This document shows, piece by piece, positions 45,911 to 54,581 of a stretch of 64,000 nucleotides of DNA. The DNA comes from VRUE01 sp036266075 (GTDB lineage Bacteria > Actinomycetota > Thermoleophilia > Solirubrobacterales > 70-9). The stretch spans positions 62,001 through 126,000 of the forward strand of contig DATANV010000009.1 of NCBI GenBank assembly GCA_036266075.1, read 5' to 3'. How positions within the stretch are numbered: position 1 is the stretch's first letter; each line of letters starts with the position of its first letter. The translations under genes and the position numbers were made by a program. Under the pieces are notes generated by a model that was given only the letters and a program-made list of their open reading frames with translations, had not been told where the DNA came from and made no database searches.

Positions 45911-46654
45911 TCAGGCAACCGGCGACACGACGAGTTGTTCCGGGCGGAGCACGGCCGGGTCGTGCCCGGGGGTGACGCGCACGCCACCATCCCGCACTGC
46001 GCGAAGGCGCTCGGCCGAGCGCTGCTGCGCGCCGAGATCGTCGCCGAAGGACGGCAACCGGAGGTCGTCCAGCCCGGAGGCGTAGTGAACGACGTCGCCG
46101 CCGACGACCAGGATCTCGCCGATCCGAACCGACTGGTGGCCCGGCGTGTGGCCGGGCGTCGGCAGCAGCTCGATCGAGCCGTCGCCCAGCAGATCGTGGC
46201 TGCCGTCGACGAGGACCACCCGGCGCTCCTCATCGCGGTAGTCCCGCGGGAAGAAGAAGTTCCGCTCGATGGCGGCCGGATCGCTCCCCGCCTCCCATTC
46301 GCGCCGCTGGACGACGATCGGTATGCCGCGCGGCAGCAGCGAGAGGCCGCCGGCGTGGTCGAAGTGCAGGTGCGTGAGGACGATCCGCGTAATCGTCGAA
46401 ACGTCGATTTGCTCATCGATCGGCTGCCCCTGCTCGAGGGAGAAGAGCGCGGTCGTCTGCGGCCGTTCGTAGTGAGTGGCGGCGTCGACGCAGGCCCCCG
46501 GGTGAAGCCCGGTGTCGATCAGGATCCGATCCTCGCCGGTCTCGACGAGGTAGGCCGGAACCGGCACCCGCACGCGTTCCTGCGGATCGTCGCCCTGCCG
46601 CCAAAGTGCCGCCGAGGCGGTCATCCAGCCGACGTTCAGCATCTCGACCTTCAC
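45911..46654 (-). CDS. Metallo-beta-lactamase-fold lactonase (AHL-lactonase-like)
   Basis: 247 aa, GTG start. HLHFDHAGG (His95, His97, Asp99, His100), TPGHTPGHQS and VVGGDVVHYAS give the dimetal site. The PVPAYLVET start and the layout resemble AiiA-type N-acyl homoserine lactonases. It may quench signals or hydrolyse another lactone. Confidence 0.82.
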   Translation of the reverse strand: MKVEMLNVGWMTASAALWRQGDDPQERVRVPVPAYLVETGEDRILIDTGLHPGACVDAATHYERPQTTALFSLEQGQPIDEQIDVSTITRIVLTHLHFDHAGGLSLLPRGIPIVVQRREWEAGSDPAAIERNFFFPRDYRDEERRVVLVDGSHDLLGDGSIELLPTPGHTPGHQSVRIGEILVVGGDVVHYASGLDDLRLPSFGDDLGAQQRSAERLRAVRDGGVRVTPGHDPAVLRPEQLVVSPVA

Positions 46655-46881
46655 CGACTGCCCATCCTATGAGCGTGGTCGGCCTGGCTTCCTCGGTGGC
46701 CTTCTCACCGCAAGGCGCCGTCTCCGCCGTTGGCCGTGTTACCGCCGTGGTTGCCGATGACCGGGTCAGCGTCGCCCGCACGATCCAAAGAGAGCTCGAG
46801 AGGTACTTGCGAATCCAGATCGCGCTCGGCGCACAGGGTCTCTGCTGCTGCTGCTGCTGGAAATTCCCGATCGATCCGCTG

Positions 46882-46910
46882 CAAGGTCCACCCACGCCGG
46901 GTGGGCCTTG
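46882..46910. terminator. 12-bp hairpin downstream of the small secreted protein gene
   Basis: CAAGGTCCACCC (46882-46893) pairs with GGGTGGGCCTTG (46899-46910) with one G-T wobble and loop ACGCC. It lies 8 bp after the stop of the minus-strand gene at 46919-47113. Confidence 0.65.
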
Positions 46911-46918
46911 CCTTTCTG

Positions 46919-47113
46919 CTAACCCTTGCAACCCGGAACCGGTTCGTTGGCACCAGGGCCGGTGCCGTGACCGGGCGCATGGCACTTGGCGCCACTGTCA
47001 TTTGGCCCCTTGCTGCTGTTGCCTGGCCCGAAATCTGGGTCGGCCAGGACCGGCGACGCCGGAATCGCCAAAGCGCCGGCGATGAGCACCAAGGCGAGCG
47101 TCTTCTTGCGCAT
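46919..47113 (-). CDS. Small secreted protein (64 aa)
   Basis: ATG at 47113, with GGAGG at 47119-47123, supports this start. A clear signal peptide (KKTLALVLIAGALAIPASPV, cleavage near ADPD) leaves about 40 residues rich in Gly, Pro and Asn with two cysteines (GAKCHAPGHGTGPG ... VPGCKG). Function unknown. Confidence 0.78.
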   Translation of the reverse strand: MRKKTLALVLIAGALAIPASPVLADPDFGPGNSSKGPNDSGAKCHAPGHGTGPGANEPVPGCKG

Positions 47114-47345
47114 GGGAACCTCCTTCAACGCACGCTAATCGCGTCTATTGGGCCCCAGACGAGCCTTACAGCGAACCACCCCTCCTCGCTGAGCCAACGA
47201 AGTTAGCCCCGGCCCTGCCCACGGTGTCAAGGCCCGTGTTTGCTGCTCAGGACGCTCTTCCCGCCTTGAGTCACACTGCTGCAGCTCGTCGGAATTTCAC
47301 GCCAGGCTTCGAGAATGGCAAATGGGCCGGAGGTTATTGTCTGCA

Positions 47346-47419
47346 TCGGGGAGACAGGATTTGAACCTGCGACCGCTCGGCCCCCAGCCGAGTGCGCTAC
47401 CAGACTGCGCCACTCCCCG
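47346..47419 (-). tRNA. tRNA-Pro(GGG)
   Basis: 74 nt. Acceptor CGGGGAG/CTCCCCG, anticodon loop CTGGGGG with GGG, T arm GCAGGTTCAAATCCTGT. No encoded CCA. Confidence 0.92.
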
Positions 47420-47539
47420 TGGCTGCCCTGCATTTTGGCGCATCGGCGGGTCGCGGGGGGCCAGACGGCAACCGCGGCGCTGTTGGGGCAAACTGAGGGC
47501 CAGCGGAGCGGCTCTGGGGCAGCCGGATTCGCGACCCTC

Positions 47540-47610
47540 GCGGCGGTAGCTCAATGGTAGAGCCTCAGCCTTCCAAGCTGATGATGCGAGTTCGATTCTC
47601 GTCCGCCGCT
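47540..47610 (+). tRNA. tRNA-Gly(TCC)
   Basis: 71 nt. Acceptor GCGGCGG/CCGCCGC, D arm GCTCAATGGTAGAGC, anticodon loop CTTCCAA with TCC, T arm GCGAGTTCGATTCTCGT. No encoded CCA. Confidence 0.93.
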
Positions 47611-47743
47611 TCCCGGCACTCGGTTCGCCGATGCCCTCGCGAACCCGCCGGCGCCGCGTTGTATTCCTGACAGCCATCGCGTCGTGCGGCGACGTGCGGC
47701 GCGGCTCAGCGATCGCAGAACCCTCCGGCGTCCGGGCAATGCC

Positions 47744-49069
47744 CTACTCGATTACGAAGCTGGCCCGGCGCTGCCGGGTGAAGACGCGCCCGTCGGACGA
47801 GCGGCCGGATGCCGTCAGCCGGAGAGTCGCCTCCCCCTGGTGGGGAAGGCCGTCGAGCGTTGCCCGCAGCTCGCCGTCGACCAGCTGCGGCGGCGGCAGC
47901 GGGCGCCTCAGGCGGGGATGCGGATCCTGATCGCGGCCTGAGCTTTCGCGCAGGCGCGTCAGCCGGGCGAGCGACTCGGGCACACCGTCGGCCAGCGCCT
48001 CCTCGCTCGGCTCGACGGCGGCGAGGCGCTCGGCATGCAGCCGCAGCGAGTCCTCCAGCGAGCGCACCGGGAACTCGAGGCTGGCGCTGACCCGAACCTC
48101 GGCGAGCGGCTCCTCGCCGTCGACCAGCCGGGCGCGGTACTCGACCGGCTCGCCGACCGGTACGGGCGCAGCGGGCGGATCCAGCGTCAACGAAACGGAC
48201 GAGCTCGGTTCGAACGCGCCAACCGTGCCGTCGACGGTCACCGGCGCCGCGCTCCAGACCTCGACCTGCCAGGTCCCGGCCACCGGCGCCTGCAACCGGA
48301 ACACGGCGAACCCCGACCCGACCGCCGCCGGGGCAAGCGTGGACGGCTGCTGGTTCGGTTCGATCAGGCGAACGGTGAGCTGGCTCCCCACCGGCGTCCC
48401 CTGGACGAAGGAAACGCTCCACGGCAGCCAGTCGACGGCGACGGTCGCCTCATCCACGTTCGCTGGGATCGAGACGGGCACGAGGCTGAACCTGTACTGG
48501 GGGACGGACGACTCGACGTTCACCGACGTGCGCGCCACCTGCGTTTCGGAGACGATGTCGTTGTAGATCTCGGCCAAGCCCCAGGCATCGGGGGTGAAGT
48601 GATAGGTGCCACCGGTTCGCTGGGCGACGGTCTGCATGAAGGCCGGATTGAATTCGCTGCCGAGAGCGATCGTGAAGATCGGCACGTCGGTGGGGAGGGA
48701 AGCCAGCGGGTCTTCCCCTCCGTTCCACATGCCGTCGGAGAGGAGGACCATCCCGCGCGGTGCCTGCGCTTGGGTGACGATCTCGTGCGAACGCCCGATG
48801 GCTTCCTTGATGTTGGTCAGGCCACCTGCCGAGAGCTGGGCGATCGCCGCCGAAGCCGCATCCTTAGTCGGCTGCCCGGTGATCGTCGCCAAGGCGGACG
48901 AGGACGGAAAGATATAGCTGGGCGATTCGTTGAAGCAGGTGACTGCGAGGCGATCGCTCGTCTGCATGACGTTGACGAACGTGGACGCATCGCTTTGGGC
49001 TGCCGGCAGCTTTTCCGCCAGGGCCATGCTGCCAGAGCGATCGACGATCAGCACCACCGTTGCAGCCAT
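47744..49069 (-). CDS. VWA-domain protein
   Basis: ATG at 49069, preceded by GAGGAG; 441 aa. The N-terminal von Willebrand A domain has the MIDAS motif DRSGS (Asp10, Ser12, Ser14) and GMVLLSDGMWNGG. The C-terminal half is beta-rich (FSLVPVSIPANVDEATVAVD; WQVEVWSAAPVTV). There is no signal peptide. It lies 10 bp after the propeller/phospholipase-like gene, so the two are co-transcribed and probably work together. Confidence 0.85.
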   Translation of the reverse strand: MAATVVLIVDRSGSMALAEKLPAAQSDASTFVNVMQTSDRLAVTCFNESPSYIFPSSSALATITGQPTKDAASAAIAQLSAGGLTNIKEAIGRSHEIVTQAQAPRGMVLLSDGMWNGGEDPLASLPTDVPIFTIALGSEFNPAFMQTVAQRTGGTYHFTPDAWGLAEIYNDIVSETQVARTSVNVESSVPQYRFSLVPVSIPANVDEATVAVDWLPWSVSFVQGTPVGSQLTVRLIEPNQQPSTLAPAAVGSGFAVFRLQAPVAGTWQVEVWSAAPVTVDGTVGAFEPSSSVSLTLDPPAAPVPVGEPVEYRARLVDGEEPLAEVRVSASLEFPVRSLEDSLRLHAERLAAVEPSEEALADGVPESLARLTRLRESSGRDQDPHPRLRRPLPPPQLVDGELRATLDGLPHQGEATLRLTASGRSSDGRVFTRQRRASFVIE

Positions 49070-49079
49070 GTCTCCTCCT

Positions 49080-51920
49080 CTATCTCCGTTCAGCACTCAA
49101 AGGCAGGCGCGCCCAGCGCGCGTTGATCTCCTCCACCGCTCGGGTGGGCCCGCCCTTGGTGCCGAACTCCTGCCAGTCGACCGCGAGGAAGTTCGGCAGC
49201 CGTTTGCGCAGTCCCTGACACCCATCGACGAAGCCGAGGATCCGCTCGGCGTCGTTGACATCCATGAAGTCCTGGTAGTTGTGGTAGCTGAAGGTGACGG
49301 CGTAGTTCTGGATGAAGAGGGCGATGCTCGCTTCTTCGATCGGTTTGCTCTCGGCACGCGGATTGCACATGCCGTTCATGCTCGCGCCCGCGTAATCGTT
49401 CTCCACGCACCAGGTCCAGGTGTACGGCAGACCGTCATCGATGCGGTTTGGCCCGCACTGGTCGGAGAAGAAGACGAGCCTCTTGTTGGCCGCGATCATC
49501 CAGGCCAGCGGCGGCCAGCCCTGCGTCGCCACGTTCCAGGTCCCGGACGGTCCCTGATTGGGGCGATCGGCCCAAAAGATGTACGGCACGATGCCGGAAC
49601 CGGAGATGGCGCTCTGGAGCTGGGCCTTGCTACGCACCCGCTGCTCGAGGATGATCGTCACGATCTCCGAGGGATTGCGGGCGAGCCAAGCGGCGATCTC
49701 GGCCAGGCTGTCTTCGAAGCGCACGTACGGGGTCAGGGGGAGGAGATATTTGCTGACCTCGCATCCCTGGTGGGCGTACACCACCTCCGGCTTCCCCCCG
49801 ATTTCGCAGGACCAGGTGTCCAGCATCAGCATCCGAACCCCCGAGTCGAGCTGGTTGATCAGGCTGCCGCTCTGCTGTGCGTAGTACCAGCCGTCGGCGC
49901 TGTTGGCGTAGGCGTTGTGACTGCCCAGCCAGCAGCAGCGGTCGAAGCAGCGACTGGTGTCGAGCGCCGGAGCGCCGGTGGCGACGCTCGCCCCGGCGAA
50001 CGCGACCCGAGTCGGCGAAAACGACCAGAGGGGCCTGCCGGTGAACCGGTTGAAGGCGTAGACGCGCGAATCGCTCGCGGTCACGATCACCCGATCGGAG
50101 AGCACGACCGGGTCGGCCTGGGCGCCGTTGGCGAGGGGCGCGGTCCAGGAAAACCGCCACTGCCACACCTCGCCCGTCAACGCATAGCAGTACATCGCCC
50201 CGAGAACGGCGTTGCCAACGACGTACAGGCTGCCGGCGTCGAAGAGGAAGCTGCGTATCGCCTGGTCGGCGAAGCTCAGGGTAAAGACCACTGTGCCGGT
50301 CGCTGCGTCGAGGCCGCGCAGATTACCCTCGTCGTCGCCGACGAGCACGACCCCGCCGACGAGCTGCGGGGCGGAGTGAAGGGTGGTGCCGCTGTCGAAA
50401 GTCCAGCGGGTGCTGCCGTCGGTCAGCTCCAGGGCATAGAAGTTTCCATCGGAGCCGCCGCAGAAGCACGCGCCCTCTCCCGCTTCCGGCGGGTAGGAGA
50501 AGTCGATGTTCTCGAGCTTCACCCAGAGAACCTGGCGGTTGACGATGTCCACCGCGCCGATGCCTTCTTCGGTCGCTATGCAGAGGATGCCGCCGTTCAG
50601 TGCGACACCGCTGACGTTGACCCGGCGCCCCACGGCGAGTTTGAGCACGTTGAGTTCCCACTGCTTGCTCCCGTCGAGCCTGGCGTAGCACCGCAGGAAG
50701 CCGTCGTCGGCCATCACCAGCAGCGACTGGCCGCTGACCGCGGGAGCGGCCTGGATGCCGGCGGCGACGTAGATGCTCCATTTCTTGTCGCCGCTGGCGA
50801 TGTCGACCGCGGACAACAATCCGGAGGTGGTTCCGACATAGGCGACCCCATCGGCGATCGCCGGCGCCGTCCCGATCATGCCGGCGCCGGCGTTGTAGCG
50901 CCAGTCCTGTGTCCCGCTCTGCGCTTCGAGGCCGTAGAGGTTGCCGCCGATGTCGCCGAAGACGGCCTCCTGCAGCGGCGCCGGCGCCGCGGCTGCGAAA
51001 TCGACCAGGTAGTTGTCGAGCCAAAAGCGGTTCGCGCTGAGAGGCGTCTTGCTCTTCAGCCGGATCCACCCGTAGTAGGTCGAGGCGTCAGGCGACAGCG
51101 AGACGGTGAACGAGCGATACGCCCAGGTGCCGACCTCCTCGTTCTTGAGGATCCAGGTGGTCCGCTGATCGGCACCGCCATCGACCTGAGCATGCACCTC
51201 GATTTCGAGCCCGCCGATTCCGGCGTAGATCCAGCCGCCGATCGTCGCCGAGCCGCTGCTGGCGGGTATTGGAAGGCTCTTCGTCTCCAGCGTGCTGGTG
51301 CCGGTGAGGTCCTCGTAGAAGTAACAGCTGTAGGCGCCGCTCAGCGCCTTGTCGCTCGCCTGCCGGACAGGCGCGCCCCAGATGAAGATGCGGCTGTAGA
51401 TCCAGGGGATGTAGGTGAGGAAGTAGGAGAGCCCCGTCTGCTCGAAGCCGGTGAAGAGGTCGGGCGCGGCCGTCTCGGGATCGCCCGGGCCCGTGCCGTC
51501 GTACCGCCCCTCCTGCTCCACCGCCGCCGCAACAGCCTCGGCGGCGAGTGGCTGCCCGCCCACCGTAAGGCCCGCGAGGTGAAACGGCTCGGCATCCGCG
51601 GGCCACACCCCGTCGTCGCTTTCGGTGACGATCGCGATCGAGGATTCGCCGGCGTTCACCGGTATCGGGCCGAGGCGGCGCCACTCGGCGTCTTCCACCC
51701 CCGCGTTGTCGAGCATCCACCCGGGACGCGATTCCCCGTCCGCCTCGACCCGCAGGCTCACCGGTGCCGCGCTCCCGGCCCGCGCCGGCACGCGCACCAT
51801 CGCCTGAAACTCCTGCTCGCCCTCGGATCTCCCCCATAGCGTCACCCGCCCCCCGGGGGTCACGACCAAGCTCGGCGCCCCCTCGAAGCAGATGTCGGAC
51901 GACAGCACACCGGATGGCAT
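49080..51920 (-). CDS. Beta-propeller fused to a phospholipase-C-like domain
   Basis: 946 aa; ATG at 51920. Residues 1-300 hold beta-sandwich-like regions (VRVPARAGSAAPVSLRVEAD). About 310-640 is a PQQ-like propeller with blades such as GLLSAVDIASGDKKWSIYVA and NLRGLDAATGTVVFTLSFAD. About 650-945 is a PI-PLC X-like barrel: CWLGSHNAYANSADGWYYAQ, GVRMLMLDTWSC, VYAHQGCEVSKYL and NFLAVDWQEF. No signal peptide is visible. Combination with a VWA protein suggests a cytoplasmic or atypically exported complex. The combination is unusual. Confidence 0.75.
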   Translation of the reverse strand: MPSGVLSSDICFEGAPSLVVTPGGRVTLWGRSEGEQEFQAMVRVPARAGSAAPVSLRVEADGESRPGWMLDNAGVEDAEWRRLGPIPVNAGESSIAIVTESDDGVWPADAEPFHLAGLTVGGQPLAAEAVAAAVEQEGRYDGTGPGDPETAAPDLFTGFEQTGLSYFLTYIPWIYSRIFIWGAPVRQASDKALSGAYSCYFYEDLTGTSTLETKSLPIPASSGSATIGGWIYAGIGGLEIEVHAQVDGGADQRTTWILKNEEVGTWAYRSFTVSLSPDASTYYGWIRLKSKTPLSANRFWLDNYLVDFAAAAPAPLQEAVFGDIGGNLYGLEAQSGTQDWRYNAGAGMIGTAPAIADGVAYVGTTSGLLSAVDIASGDKKWSIYVAAGIQAAPAVSGQSLLVMADDGFLRCYARLDGSKQWELNVLKLAVGRRVNVSGVALNGGILCIATEEGIGAVDIVNRQVLWVKLENIDFSYPPEAGEGACFCGGSDGNFYALELTDGSTRWTFDSGTTLHSAPQLVGGVVLVGDDEGNLRGLDAATGTVVFTLSFADQAIRSFLFDAGSLYVVGNAVLGAMYCYALTGEVWQWRFSWTAPLANGAQADPVVLSDRVIVTASDSRVYAFNRFTGRPLWSFSPTRVAFAGASVATGAPALDTSRCFDRCCWLGSHNAYANSADGWYYAQQSGSLINQLDSGVRMLMLDTWSCEIGGKPEVVYAHQGCEVSKYLLPLTPYVRFEDSLAEIAAWLARNPSEIVTIILEQRVRSKAQLQSAISGSGIVPYIFWADRPNQGPSGTWNVATQGWPPLAWMIAANKRLVFFSDQCGPNRIDDGLPYTWTWCVENDYAGASMNGMCNPRAESKPIEEASIALFIQNYAVTFSYHNYQDFMDVNDAERILGFVDGCQGLRKRLPNFLAVDWQEFGTKGGPTRAVEEINARWARLPLSAERR

Positions 51921-51930
51921 CGCGGCGCGA

Positions 51931-51969
51931 ATCTATACACGCTCAATTGAAAAATCAATACTTTTCAAT
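51931..51969 (-). promoter_or_regulatory. Promoter and operator-like palindrome for the propeller/VWA operon
   Basis: On the minus strand TTGATT (51958-51953) and TATAGAT (51937-51931) are 15 bp apart; the -10 ends 10 bp before the ATG at 51920, so the transcript would be nearly leaderless. An inverted repeat ATTGAAAA/TTTTCAAT (51946-51953 and 51962-51969) surrounds the -35, suggesting a repressor site. Confidence 0.45.
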
Positions 51970-52031
51970 CGGCTTAACGGGAGGCCAAAAACAGAGAGAC
52001 CGCTTCGACCCAAGCCCGGCTCGTGCGCCGC

Positions 52032-53651
52032 TTACCAGGCGTCGACGAAGCGACGGTCGTCCGCCGTCCGCTCGCCGTGCGCCGCCGCGGCGGTCAGCGT
52101 CGAGGCGATCAGCGAGCGCGTCTCGGCCGGGTCGATCACGTCGTCGAGCTCGAACAGCGCCGCGGCGTTGAGCGCCCGGGCGTTGCGCTCGGCCTGCGCG
52201 GTCAGGTCGCGCACCCGCTGCTCCCTCTCCCCCTCGTCCTCGATCTCGGCCAGCTCCTTGCGCAGCGCCAGCCGCACCGCCCCCTCGAGGCCCATCGGCC
52301 CGAGGTGGGCGCCGGGCCAGGCGACGGTCAGCAGCGGCTCGTGCAGGCTGCCGCCGGTCATCGCTTGGGCGCCGAGCCCGTAGCCGCGCCGCAGGACCAC
52401 GGCGATCAGTGGCACCCGCAGCGCCGCGCCGGCGAGCAGCAGGCGCGAGGCGCGCCGCACCAGGGCGGTCTGCTCGGCGTCGGGCCCGACCATCATCCCC
52501 GGCGTATCGAGCAGCGAGACGACCGGGAGGCCAAAGCAGTCGCAGAGCTGCAGGAAGCGGGACGCCTTGTCGCCGGCGTCGGCGGTGATCGCGCCGGCCA
52601 TATGGCGGGTGTCGTTGGCGAGGAAGCCGGCCGGCCGGCCCTCGATGCGCCCGAGCGCGGTGACCATCTCCGGCGCGAAGCGCTCGCGCAGGAAGGTGAC
52701 CGAGCCTTCGTCGCAGAGCGTCTCGATCACCAGTCCGACGTCGTAGGCGCGACGCTCGCGCTCGGGGACGAGGTCGCGCAACCTCGCTTGATCCGGCTCG
52801 GCGCCCGGCTTGGTCGCGCCCTGGAAGTAGGCGAGCAGGCGCTTGGTCGCCGCCGTCGCCTCGGCCTCGTCGGCGACGGCCAGGTCGACGACGCCGTTGC
52901 GGCTCTGCATCTCGATCGGGCCGACCTCGTCGGGGTCGACCTTGCCCAACCCGCCGCCCTCGATCATCGCCGGCCCGCCCATCCCCAGCGAGACGTTCTG
53001 CGTCGCGACGATCAGGTCCGAGCAACCGGCCAGCACGGCGTTGCCGGCGAAGCAGCGCCCGGCGACGACGGCGATCCGCGGCACCAGGCCGGAGAGCTTC
53101 GCCCAGAGGGCGAAGGCCCGCGTGTCGAGTGCCGAGACCACCGGGTAGTCGGTGTCGCCGGGTCGTCCTCCTCCGCCCTCCGCGTAGAGCACCGTCGGCA
53201 GGCGCAGCCGCTCGATCAACTCGAAGAGTCGGTCCTTCTTGCGGTGGCCGAGGGCGCCCTGCGTGCCGGCGAGGACCGTGTAGTCGTAGGAAAGGACCGC
53301 GCAGGCGGCGCGCTCGCCGAAGAGGTCGCCATTGACCCGCGCGGTGCCGCCGATCAGCCCATCGGCGGGGGTGCGGGCGATCAGGTCCTCAACCTCGCGC
53401 CGGCCGCGCTGGGCGGCGATCGCGAAGCGCCCGTACTCCACGAACGTGCCGGAGTCGACGAGGTCTTCGAGGTTCTCCCGGGCGGTGCGCCCTCCGGCCT
53501 CGTGCCTGCGCTGGACGGCGCCCGGCCGCGCCTCGTCGCGGGTCAGGCCGCGCCGGTGCAGGAGCTCGGCGAGACCGTCGCCTACGACCCCCGGTTCGCT
53601 TCGCTCTTCCCCCGGCACGCGCCGGATGTTCCCAGAAGGTGACCGTCCCAC
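52032..53651 (-). CDS. Acyl-CoA carboxylase carboxyltransferase (beta) subunit
   Basis: 539 aa with two crotonase-like halves. FVEYGRFAIAAQRGRRE, YDYTVLAGTQGALGHRKKDR, GRCFAGNAVLAGCSDLIVAT, GDKASRFLQLCDCFGLPVVS LLDTPGMMVG and PGAHLGPMGLEGAVRLALRK are standard carboxyltransferase segments that bind acyl-CoA and carboxybiotin. The biotin carboxylase subunit is not in the window. GTG start at 53651 is uncertain; a GTG 36 bp further in is also possible. Confidence 0.88.
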   Translation of the reverse strand: MGRSPSGNIRRVPGEERSEPGVVGDGLAELLHRRGLTRDEARPGAVQRRHEAGGRTARENLEDLVDSGTFVEYGRFAIAAQRGRREVEDLIARTPADGLIGGTARVNGDLFGERAACAVLSYDYTVLAGTQGALGHRKKDRLFELIERLRLPTVLYAEGGGGRPGDTDYPVVSALDTRAFALWAKLSGLVPRIAVVAGRCFAGNAVLAGCSDLIVATQNVSLGMGGPAMIEGGGLGKVDPDEVGPIEMQSRNGVVDLAVADEAEATAATKRLLAYFQGATKPGAEPDQARLRDLVPERERRAYDVGLVIETLCDEGSVTFLRERFAPEMVTALGRIEGRPAGFLANDTRHMAGAITADAGDKASRFLQLCDCFGLPVVSLLDTPGMMVGPDAEQTALVRRASRLLLAGAALRVPLIAVVLRRGYGLGAQAMTGGSLHEPLLTVAWPGAHLGPMGLEGAVRLALRKELAEIEDEGEREQRVRDLTAQAERNARALNAAALFELDDVIDPAETRSLIASTLTAAAAHGERTADDRRFVDAW

Positions 53652-53718
53652 TCCTCCACCCGCGGACCGCCGGCAGGCCGCATCTCACGTTTCATGGCGT
53701 GCAACCGTTTGATCCGAC

Positions 53719-54576
53719 GTGACGCGCGAGGAGACCCGATTCGAGGTGGCTGGCGACGAGTGCGCGGCCTGGCTGTACCCGGTGGCCGGAAATGGCGCCG
53801 CAGCGCCGATCGTCGTCATGGCGCACGGCCTCAGCGGCACGCGCCGCGACCGCCTCGGCGCCTTCGCCGAGCGCTTCGCGGCGGCCGGGTTCGCGGCGCT
53901 CGTCTTCGACCACCGCGGCTTTGGCGACAGCGAGGGCGAGGCGGACCGCTTCCACCCCGTGCGGCAGCTCGAGGACTGGCGCGCGGCGATCGCCTTCGCC
54001 CGTTCCCTGCCGCAGATCGACCCCGACCGGGTCGCGACGTTCGGCTCCTCGATGGGCGGCGGCAACGCCCTCGCCGCGGCGGCGGAGGATCCGCGCGTAG
54101 CGGCCGCAATCAGCCAGGTCCCCTTCCTCGACATCCTGCGACAGGCGCATCGCTCACCGCTGCGGATCGTCGTCCGCGCTCTCTGGGCAGCCCTCCGCGG
54201 CGGCCACCTGCCGGCGGTCGGCCAGCCAGACGAGGCGGCTTTCATCAACGCCCCCGACGCCGAGGCGGGCTGGCGCCACGTGGTCGCGATCGGCGAGGAC
54301 TCCCGCTGGCGCAACAGGGCGTCGGCCCGCTGGCTGCTCGGCCGCCCCTACCGACCGGCCCGCCACGCGGCCACGCTCCACTGCCCCTGGCTCGTCTGCG
54401 TCGGCGCCGCCGATCGCGTCGCCAAGCCCGGCCCGGCGATCGCCGCCGCCCGCCGCGCCCCGTTCGGCGAACTACGGGTCTATCCCGGCGTCGATCACTT
54501 CGACATCTATGACGGCCCAGAGCACGAGGCGGCCGTCGCCGACGAGCTGGCGTTCCTGCGCCGCCACCTCGCCTAA
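53719..54576 (+). CDS. Alpha/beta hydrolase
   Basis: 285 aa, GTG start. MAHGLSGTRRDRLGAFAERF, FDHRGFGDSEG, nucleophile elbow GSSMGGG, acid in CVGAADRVAKP and His in GVDHFDIYDG form a complete triad. The type resembles acetylxylan esterase or dienelactone hydrolase relatives. Divergent from the carboxyltransferase gene. Confidence 0.82.
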   Translation: MTREETRFEVAGDECAAWLYPVAGNGAAAPIVVMAHGLSGTRRDRLGAFAERFAAAGFAALVFDHRGFGDSEGEADRFHPVRQLEDWRAAIAFARSLPQIDPDRVATFGSSMGGGNALAAAAEDPRVAAAISQVPFLDILRQAHRSPLRIVVRALWAALRGGHLPAVGQPDEAAFINAPDAEAGWRHVVAIGEDSRWRNRASARWLLGRPYRPARHAATLHCPWLVCVGAADRVAKPGPAIAAARRAPFGELRVYPGVDHFDIYDGPEHEAAVADELAFLRRHLA

Positions 54577-54581
54577 AGCCG

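Noticed and set aside
45773..46672. A plus-strand frame starting with a signal-peptide-like sequence (KRLLPALAICIALLAPPFAA)
   Set aside because: After the leader the sequence is antisense to the lactonase gene and has no coding character. It may be a leader remnant but cannot be supported as a gene.
46842..46859. Six CTG triplets in a row
   Set aside because: Short, outside any gene and without other repeats. Chance or replication slippage.
48930..51839. A 969-codon plus-strand frame
   Set aside because: Antisense to the propeller/phospholipase fusion, which has clear domain motifs.
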